Part shown: one piece after another, positions 6,705-11,188 of the stretch
How positions within the stretch are numbered: position 1 is the first letter of the stretch
Layout of the letters: every line of letters starts with the position of its first letter
Source of the DNA: an uncultured Chloroflexota bacterium
GTDB lineage: Bacteria > Chloroflexota > Anaerolineae > Anaerolineales > Anaerolineaceae
Assembly: GCA_902795255.1 (NCBI GenBank)
Contig: CADBKS010000166.1
Span: 1 to 11,188 of the forward strand
Length of the DNA stretch: 11,188 nucleotides
Direction of reading: 5' to 3'
Notes under the pieces: generated by a model
What the model was told of the DNA's origin: nothing
The model's input: only the letters and a program-made list of their open reading frames with translations
Databases searched by the model: none
Position numbers and translations under genes: made by a program

Positions 6705-7547
6705 ATGATCTCAGATGTAGATGAAGCCCTGCGAAATTTGATCCTTGACAGTCTGACCGTTTCACGGCAGAATGTGGATATTAAGTATGATCTGCCGAAC
6801 CGGGATTGGGCTTCACGCCTGAACCGGCCGACGATCGACCTGTTCCTGTTTGATATCCGGGAAAATCTGCGTCTCCGCGGCGCGGAACAGTACCGCCAGA
6901 TCCCGCGTGAGGACGGGAAAGTCGAAGTCCGGCGGAACCCGGTGCGGATCGACCTGCGCTATCTGCTTTCCGCATGGACAAAGGATCCGGAAGATGAGCA
7001 TCTGCTCCTTTCGGATACACTGATGACGCTGCTGCGGAACCCGCTGATCCCGGAGAAATATTGTTCGGAGCAAATGCGCAAACAGCAGTTTCCTGTTATA
7101 CTTGATGCGGCTGTTTATCAGCCGGAACATGGCCCGACGGAAAAAACTTCAGAGATCTGGGGCGTGATCGGCAATGATATCCATGCGGGTTTCATTGTAA
7201 CGGTGACCATCACGGTCGATCCGTACGAACCGCTGGTGTTTACGCAGGTGTCCTCCGTGTCCAGATCGCTCGGGCAGACCAGCCCCGACGGCGGCCGGGC
7301 AATGGTGGAGACCGGCAGTGAAAAGTACAATGAAGGTTTCTTCATTCGTACCAAAAAGTATGAACCATCTACTCTGACAGTCGTGCTGACCGAAAGGAAC
7401 GCGGCGCTGACGGTGGATGAGGATTACCGGGTGCAGCTCCCGACCCTCCCGGCCGGGAAGTATCACCTGGATGTATTGTACCGCGGGAAGATCCTGAAGC
7501 ACCAGGCGATCGAGATCCCCGCGAAAGAGAAAACGGTAGTATTGTGA
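6705..7547 (+). CDS. DUF4255 / Pvc16-type tail terminator protein
   Basis: 280 residues. The ATG lies 20 nt after the DUF4157 stop, with AGGTGA (about 6692-6697) as ribosome site. The N-terminal part, residues 1-190, has the DUF4255 pattern: 'MISDVDEALRNLILDSL', 'VDIKYDLPNRDWASRL', 'RPTIDLFLFDIRENLRLR', then 'RIDLRYLLSAWT.....EH.LLS'. In Afp and PVC the homologue (Afp16/Pvc16) caps the tube and sheath at the distal end and sets tube length. Residues about 205-280 form a beta-rich tail, ending in 'LPAGKYHLDVLYRGKILKHQAIEIPAKE', which resembles a small Ig-like or carboxypeptidase-regulatory-like domain. Its place directly before the sheath gene fits common eCIS gene order. Arginine is often CGG here, unlike in the next two genes. 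Confidence 0.88.
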   Translation: MISDVDEALRNLILDSLTVSRQNVDIKYDLPNRDWASRLNRPTIDLFLFDIRENLRLRGAEQYRQIPREDGKVEVRRNPVRIDLRYLLSAWTKDPEDEHLLLSDTLMTLLRNPLIPEKYCSEQMRKQQFPVILDAAVYQPEHGPTEKTSEIWGVIGNDIHAGFIVTVTITVDPYEPLVFTQVSSVSRSLGQTSPDGGRAMVETGSEKYNEGFFIRTKKYEPSTLTVVLTERNAALTVDEDYRVQLPTLPAGKYHLDVLYRGKILKHQAIEIPAKEKTVVL

Positions 7548-7570
7548 TTTTCACGGAAATGGAAATCATC

Positions 7571-7590
7571 GAAAAAAGTTAATTTTTTTC
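7571..7590 (+). promoter_or_regulatory. A/T hairpin immediately before the sheath ribosome site
   Basis: GAAAAAA (7571-7577) can pair with TTTTTTC (7584-7590) around a 6-nt loop. The element abuts the AGGAGG of the sheath gene. The stem is weak, being all A-U apart from one pair, so it may act as an A/U-rich translation enhancer rather than as a stable hairpin. A minor intrinsic-terminator role is also possible because of the T-run. Confidence 0.3.
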
Positions 7591-7596
7591 AGGAGG
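7591..7596 (+). promoter_or_regulatory. Strong Shine-Dalgarno site of the sheath gene
   Basis: AGGAGG lies 4 nt before ATG 7601. It is the strongest ribosome site in the window, as expected for a protein needed in many copies per particle, and it fixes the start. Confidence 0.75.
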
Positions 7597-7600
7597 AACA

Positions 7601-9256
7601 ATGCCAGAGTATTTATCACCGGGCGTATATGTTGAAGAAGTTGACCGTGGCCCGAAGCCGATCGAAGGTGTCGGTACCGCCATGGCCGCTTTCGTCGGTT
7701 TTACCGAAAAAGCTGAAGTCGTTCGCGACGACGGAGATGGTCCGTATGTTGAGAACCTGCTGAACCAGCCGCAGCTTATCACCAACTGGACGCAGTTTGT
7801 CGACAAATTCGGCGGATTCGTTCCGGGTCTGAAACTGCCTCATGCAGTTTACGGTTATTTCTCAAACGGCGGGACCCGCTGCTATGTGGTCTCTGTCCGG
7901 ACATTCCCGAAGGCTGCGGCTTCCCTGCTCAATGCCTCCGGCAAACCCGCGCTGAGAATTGAAGCAAAACAGGCTGGCTTTGATGCCATGCAGCTGCGTG
8001 TCCGCACTGCCGGCGTCAAGGGTATTTCCGCCCCTGCCGCTTCCGCTCCGGTCAAGGTCTCCAAGAAAGATGAAAAGGGCGAGGAAACTGCTGAAGCTCC
8101 GGCCGCCGCAACAGCCGCCGGTGAAGTGACTTTCGACCTCTTCGTCGAAAAACAGGGCCCCAACAAGGGCTGGACCACGCTGGAATCTTTCGAAAAAGTC
8201 AAAGTCGAAACTGCCGGCTCCAAGGTCGCTTATGTCTGGCCGAACAATAAGGCCCCGAAGTTCGTAACGGTCGAACCGCTGGAAACTTCCATCGCTGCCG
8301 CTGCCCCGCGCGAACAGGAACAGATGCTGGTCATGGACCAGAACCTGCTTGCTGCCCCGAAGGCTGCTGACTTCAATGGCGACGTCTCTGCCCGCACCGG
8401 CGTTGACGGCCTTGAAGTTCTCGATGATGTGACCATGGTCGTTGTTCCGGACCTGATGACCACCATGCCGGGTGAAAAACTCGATCTGGAAATGGTCAAG
8501 GCTGTCCAGACCCAGATGATCGCCCACTGCGAACGCTGCGGCGACCGCGTTGCCATTCTTGATACCCCGCCGAACATGAACCCGCAGGAAGTCAAGACCT
8601 GGCGCATGGAAACCACCGGTTTCGATTCCAGCTATGCCGCGATGTACTATCCGTGGATCAAGGTCACCGATCCTGCCACCGATAAGGTCATCAGCGTCCC
8701 GCCGAGCGGTTATATCGCCGGTGTCTGGGCCCGAAACGATACCACCGCGGGTGTCCACAAAGCCCCGGCGAATGAAGTCGTTTCCCTGGCCGTCGGTCTG
8801 GATTATCAGACCACCAAGGGCGAACAGGATACCCTGAACCCGATCGGTGTGAACTGCATCCGCGCATTCCCCGGCCGCGGTATCCGTGTCTGGGGCGCCC
8901 GCACGCTCTCTTCCGATCCGGCCTGGCGCTACATCAATGTCCGCCGTCTTTACAACTATGTTGAAAAGTCCATCGAAAACGGAACCCAGTGGGTCGTTTT
9001 CGAACCGAACGACCGCTCCCTGTGGTCCCGTGTCGACCGCGATATCACCGCCTTCCTGCGGGGTGTATGGCGTGACGGCGCCCTGTTCGGCAACACTCCG
9101 TCCGAAGCTTTCTATGTCAAGGTCGATGATGAACTCAACCCGCCGGAAAGCCGCGACCTCGGCCGCCTGATCATCGAGATCGGTATGTGCCCTGTCAAGC
9201 CTGCTGAATTCGTGATCTTCCGCATCAGCCAGTGGGCCGGTCCGAATGCCGAATAA
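7601..9256 (+). CDS. Contractile tail sheath protein (gp18/Afp2-4-like)
   Basis: 551 residues. This is the sheath subunit that surrounds the tube and contracts to drive it outward. The N-terminus 'YLSPGVYVEEVDRGPKPIEGVGTAMAAFVGFTEKA' and the first domain, with 'FGGF......LPHAVYGYFSNGGTRCYVVSV', are diagnostic. The C-terminal half follows the family closely: 'PPSGYIAGVWARND...GVHKAPAN', 'GVNCIRAFPGRGIRVWGARTLSSDPAWRYINVRRLYNYVEKSI' and 'QWVVFEPND..LW'. Between them, residues about 143-235 form a variable, probably outward-facing region with a low-complexity stretch (KVSKKDEKGEETAEAPAAATAA). A single sheath gene is visible, in contrast to the three of Afp/PVC. Codon use is distinct from neighbours: by eye only about 2 of 27 arginines are CGG and most are CGC/CGT, with many C-ending codons, and the stop is TAA. 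That is typical of high expression. Confidence 0.96.
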   Translation: MPEYLSPGVYVEEVDRGPKPIEGVGTAMAAFVGFTEKAEVVRDDGDGPYVENLLNQPQLITNWTQFVDKFGGFVPGLKLPHAVYGYFSNGGTRCYVVSVRTFPKAAASLLNASGKPALRIEAKQAGFDAMQLRVRTAGVKGISAPAASAPVKVSKKDEKGEETAEAPAAATAAGEVTFDLFVEKQGPNKGWTTLESFEKVKVETAGSKVAYVWPNNKAPKFVTVEPLETSIAAAAPREQEQMLVMDQNLLAAPKAADFNGDVSARTGVDGLEVLDDVTMVVVPDLMTTMPGEKLDLEMVKAVQTQMIAHCERCGDRVAILDTPPNMNPQEVKTWRMETTGFDSSYAAMYYPWIKVTDPATDKVISVPPSGYIAGVWARNDTTAGVHKAPANEVVSLAVGLDYQTTKGEQDTLNPIGVNCIRAFPGRGIRVWGARTLSSDPAWRYINVRRLYNYVEKSIENGTQWVVFEPNDRSLWSRVDRDITAFLRGVWRDGALFGNTPSEAFYVKVDDELNPPESRDLGRLIIEIGMCPVKPAEFVIFRISQWAGPNAE

Positions 9257-9287
9257 GCAAATCAATTAAGTAAAGGAATGAAATCTT

Positions 9288-9734
9288 ATGGCAGATAAAG
9301 TTCAAGATCCTGTTGTTGGGTTTAAGTATGGACTGGAAGTTTCCGGTAAGCTGTCCGGCTATTTCACCAGCGTCAGCGGTATCGGTTCCGAAACCGAAGT
9401 CATCACCCAGAAAGTCGTCTCTGAAAAGGGCGAACCGATCATCAAACAGATCCCGGGCCGTCTGACCTGGAACCCGATCACGCTGCGCCGCGGCGTGACC
9501 GACCTGAAGGATGTCTGGGATTGGCGTCAGATGGTCGTTGACGGCAAGATCGATGATGCGCGCACCAACGCTTCCATCATTGCCTACAGCCAGAGCATGG
9601 AACCTGTTGCCCAGTGGGACCTGGAAAATGCCTGGCCGAGCCAGATCAGCGGTCCTGAAATGGCTTCCGACTCTACGGACTACATGGTCGAAGAAATCAC
9701 GATCGTCCATGAAGGTATGGTCCGCAAGAAGTAA
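9288..9734 (+). CDS. Tail tube protein 1 (gp19-like)
   Basis: 148 residues; AAAGGAA (9272-9278) precedes the ATG by 9 nt. The sequence follows the T4 gp19-like tube family of eCIS and phage: 'DPVVGFKYGLEVSGKLSGYFTSVSGIGSETEVI', 'KQIPGRLTWNPITLRRGVTD...VWDWRQMVVDGKI', ending in 'DYMVEEITIVHEGMVRK'. Subunits of this kind stack as hexamers into the inner tube that carries cargo. It directly follows the sheath gene (31-nt gap), shares its biased codons (no CGG arginine seen) and ends with TAA. A strong terminator lies directly downstream, so sheath and tube 1 form the highly expressed pair of the operon. Confidence 0.95.
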   Translation: MADKVQDPVVGFKYGLEVSGKLSGYFTSVSGIGSETEVITQKVVSEKGEPIIKQIPGRLTWNPITLRRGVTDLKDVWDWRQMVVDGKIDDARTNASIIAYSQSMEPVAQWDLENAWPSQISGPEMASDSTDYMVEEITIVHEGMVRKK

Positions 9735-9743
9735 TTGAAATCT

Positions 9744-9790
9744 GCTGAACGGCTGCGGTGGAGTTCTTTCACCGCAGCCGGCAGCCTTTT
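9744..9790 (+). terminator. Rho-independent terminator after tube 1
   Basis: A perfect 10-bp stem, GGCTGCGGTG (9751-9760) with CACCGCAGCC (9770-9779), has a 9-nt loop. It is extended by GCTG (9744-9747) with CAGC (9782-9785) across a small internal loop. CTTTT follows at once (9786-9790), and a second T-run lies at 9799-9805. Since the operon goes on, this is probably a partial terminator that lowers expression of the downstream genes. Confidence 0.8.
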
Positions 9791-9902
9791 GACTAACATT
9801 TTTTTACGGATCCCCGGGATAAACAGGGTCTGTAAAAAGTATGGATCGATTCAGACCCGGAAGGGAAGGTTTTCCTGCCCGTCCGCATAACAGGATGAGA
9901 CA

Positions 9903-10415
9903 ATGGGTGATACCTGGTTGAATTTTCAATATACGGTCGAGTTTTCCAGTTCAAACGGACTGGGAAAAAGCCAGGATAACGGACTGTGCAGCGTCGTCAA
10001 TATCCATACGAACGCAATCAAACATGGTACAGCCTCCTATGTGGTCAATCCCGTGCGGGGGGATCCGATGAAGCGCTATGTGTACGGCGGCACCTTCACG
10101 GAACCGCTGAGCATCTCCCTCCTCCTGGGAGAAGGCGCGCGTCCGTGGCTGAAATGGTTCTCCGGGATCCAGAGCGGAAAGCTTCCGGAAAGACGGAATG
10201 TTACGCTGAGCCTTTACAGTTACGGGCACAAGCAGGGGGAAGAAGGTAATCTCTGGCTGCGGTGGGACCTGATCAACTGTTTCCCGGTTTCATGGGAAAT
10301 CTCGCCGATGGGCGTTGAGGATTCCCCGTCCCCGATGCGGATCGACATGACCCTGCAGTTTGAAAGCATGGTCGTCATGGACTCTGATCTCGAAATGCAT
10401 GAGGCCATGGGCTGA
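9903..10415 (+). CDS. Tail tube protein 2 / baseplate-proximal tube (Afp5-like)
   Basis: 170 residues; AGGA (9892-9895) is 7 nt before the ATG. It is a second gp19-like protein, more diverged than tube 1: 'YTVEFSSSNGLGKSQDNGLCSVVNIHTNAI', 'GDPMKRYVYGGTFTEPLSISLLLGEG', 'WLKWFSGIQSG', 'RRNVTLSLYSYG', 'LRWDLINCFPVSWEISPM' and 'MTLQFESMVVM'. In Afp/PVC such a paralogue (Afp5/Pvc5) forms the tube layer that joins the baseplate, so a low copy number is expected. This agrees with its place behind the terminator and with ordinary codon use (CGG arginine is frequent). No convincing promoter is visible in the 168-nt gap before it, so expression probably depends on read-through. Confidence 0.85.
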   Translation: MGDTWLNFQYTVEFSSSNGLGKSQDNGLCSVVNIHTNAIKHGTASYVVNPVRGDPMKRYVYGGTFTEPLSISLLLGEGARPWLKWFSGIQSGKLPERRNVTLSLYSYGHKQGEEGNLWLRWDLINCFPVSWEISPMGVEDSPSPMRIDMTLQFESMVVMDSDLEMHEAMG

Positions 10416-10423
10416 TCTGCACT

Positions 10424-10453
10424 CCGGTTCCCCGGCGTGATGCCGGGCGGCCG
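10424..10453 (+). promoter_or_regulatory. GC hairpin between tube 2 and the CPxCG gene
   Basis: CCCGGC (10431-10436) pairs with GCCGGG (10442-10447) around GTGAT, extended by CCGG (10424-10427) with CCGG (10450-10453). No T-run follows, so an RNA-stabilising or processing role is more likely than termination. Confidence 0.4.
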
Positions 10454-10496
10454 GAACATAAAACGACTGATGATCAAGAAAGGAATGATTTGAAAC

Positions 10497-10865
10497 ATGG
10501 CCTTTCAGACTGAATACGAATTTACGCTGCCGATGGGGTATATTGCTTCAGACGGACAGCTTTACAAGAACGGAACGATGCGCCTTGCTACCGCGCTGGA
10601 TGAGATCCAGGTGCTGAGCGATATGCGGGCGCGCAACAATGATGCCTATGTGGTGATCCTGCTGCTGAGCCGCGTGATCACACAGCTGGGCCCGGAAACG
10701 AATATTACCGCGAGCGTTATTGAAAATCTCTTCGCCGCGGATCTTACCTATCTGCAGGAATTTTACCGCTCGATCAATGAAAGCGGCAGTACAAAAAGAA
10801 CTTACGCATGCCCTCACTGCGGCGAACCTTTTGAGGTAGATCTGGCTGCGCCGGGGGGGGACTGA
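10497..10865 (+). CDS. eCIS CPxCG protein, tail-assembly-like
   Basis: 122 residues; AGGAA (10481-10485) lies 11 nt before the ATG. The pattern 'LPMGYIASDGQLYKNGTMRLATALDEI', then 'YVVILLLSRVITQLG', then 'VIENLFAADLTYLQEFYRSIN' is that of a small conserved protein found after the tube genes in many eCIS and related phage-like loci, often labelled a tail assembly protein. The end carries CPHCGEPFEVDL (105-116), a zinc-ribbon knuckle. Only one CxxC pair is present, so a metal site would need a dimer or another partner. Its exact role is not established; a chaperone or baseplate-assembly role is inferred from position. The last codons run through eight G's (10853-10860), and the stop TGA overlaps the CTG that may start the next gene. 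Confidence 0.82.
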   Translation: MAFQTEYEFTLPMGYIASDGQLYKNGTMRLATALDEIQVLSDMRARNNDAYVVILLLSRVITQLGPETNITASVIENLFAADLTYLQEFYRSINESGSTKRTYACPHCGEPFEVDLAAPGGD

Positions 10866-11017
10866 TCGGCTACCCCCTGGATCAGCTGCGTAAGGAGGTA
10901 GCCTATATCGCCTATTTTTTCCACTGGCAGCCGGATGCGATCCTTGAAATGGATCACCGTTCAAGACTGCAGTGGGTAAAGGAGATCGCGGACATCAACG
11001 GAAGGCTCGGCGGTTGA
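10862..11017 (+). CDS. DUF6760-like eCIS miniprotein
   Basis: 51 residues if read from CTG 10862: 'LIGYPLDQLRKEVAYIAYFFHW', then 'AILEMDHRSRLQWVKEIADIN', to TGA 11015-11017. This matches the small conserved eCIS protein family DUF6760, whose members usually begin MIGYPLD and share YIAYHFHW and the 'H..R..WV.EI..IN' ending. The frame has no ATG or GTG in a suitable place: it opens only at 10835, and the codon where ATG is expected is CTG, overlapping the upstream TGA (CTGA). The eight G's just upstream could pair with the anti-Shine-Dalgarno. Alternatively it is translated as a C-terminal extension of the CPxCG protein, which one additional G would produce. The family call is good; the start is uncertain. 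Its role in the particle is unknown. Confidence 0.78.
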   Translation: MIGYPLDQLRKEVAYIAYFFHWQPDAILEMDHRSRLQWVKEIADINGRLGG

Positions 11018-11049
11018 CCGGCTTTCCGGGATGAGCGGCTGGAGATGAA

Positions 11050-11188
11050 ATGATGAATGAGGTCCAGGACAATTCCTCGGATAAACTGAGATTGGATCCG
11101 GCCAGATTGAGTGAAAGGGATCTGGAGGAGCTTGCGCGTCTGATCGTGCGAAAACTGCGGATCCTGATGATTACTATCCCTCTCAGGA
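11050..11188 (+). CDS. Small helical protein, 3'-truncated by window edge
   Basis: ATG 11050 (or ATG 11053) follows GGAG (11041-11044), 32 nt after the DUF6760 stop, and the frame is open to the window end (46 residues seen). The visible part is hydrophilic, then an amphipathic helix: 'LDPARLSERDLEELARLIVRKLRI'. Small genes with a similar charged helix often follow DUF6760 in eCIS loci, as far as I recall, but I cannot name a family. Since the frame is cut, length and function stay open. Confidence 0.6.
   Translation, partial: MMNEVQDNSSDKLRLDPARLSERDLEELARLIVRKLRILMITIPLR

Noticed and set aside
7862..9265. Long open frame on the minus strand (467 codons) across the sheath gene
   Set aside because: It mirrors the sheath gene, whose GC-rich third positions keep the opposite strand open; the translation has no domain pattern and no ribosome site.
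9789..9840. Promoter for tube 2 starting from TTGACT at 9789
   Set aside because: No acceptable -10 hexamer lies 15-19 nt downstream (the place holds CCCCGG); read-through of the terminator is simpler.
1..11188. CRISPR array, tRNA, rRNA, insertion sequence or attachment site
   Set aside because: I looked for regular direct repeats, tRNA-like arms, transposase motifs and terminal repeats and saw none.

Overview
This window is part of an extracellular contractile injection system (eCIS) locus, the phage-tail-like family that includes Afp, PVC and MAC. All the genes I can support lie on the + strand. The markers are a single contractile tail sheath, two gp19-like tube proteins, a DUF4255/Pvc16-type terminator, a small CPxCG protein, a DUF6760 miniprotein, a Pvc15-type AAA+ ATPase and a DUF4157 protein with an HELTH motif. 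The organism is a bacterium with moderately high GC, clear Shine-Dalgarno sites and at least one Sec signal peptide. Host assignment is inference: a Gram-negative lineage such as the PVC superphylum (Lentisphaerota-like) would fit, but nothing here proves it.

Left block (1-4608): a 5'-truncated gene of unknown function, then a secreted protein with the type I periplasmic-binding (LivK-like) fold, then the eCIS ATPase. They are packed 9-20 nt apart and look like one transcription unit. The ATPase is not intact as written. Its N-terminal half (from 2499) and its AAA+ module (from about 3727) lie in different frames. Its conserved C-terminal tail reappears in the first frame at 4500-4547, after an apparent loss of about a dozen codons.

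Middle gap (4609-5121, about 0.5 kb): I see no convincing gene. It holds several inverted repeats, then an A-rich stretch with a good sigma70-type promoter for the right block.

Right block (5122-11188): DUF4157 protein, DUF4255 protein, sheath, tube 1, a rho-independent terminator, tube 2, CPxCG protein, DUF6760 miniprotein, and the start of a further small gene cut by the window edge. Sheath and tube 1 are the high-copy parts of the particle. They differ from their neighbours in codon use (almost no CGG arginine) and are followed directly by the terminator, which suggests expression is tuned to particle stoichiometry.

Working model: sheath and tube form the contractile body, DUF4255 caps it, the ATPase acts in assembly or recycling, and DUF4157 is a candidate cargo or cargo-loading protein. 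Baseplate, spike and tail-fibre genes are not in the window and probably lie downstream. The points most worth a second look are the broken ATPase, an 8-G tract that would fuse the CPxCG and DUF6760 proteins if one G were added, the repeated (A/V)QR motif in the DUF4157 protein, and the linkage of a periplasmic-binding-like protein to an eCIS.
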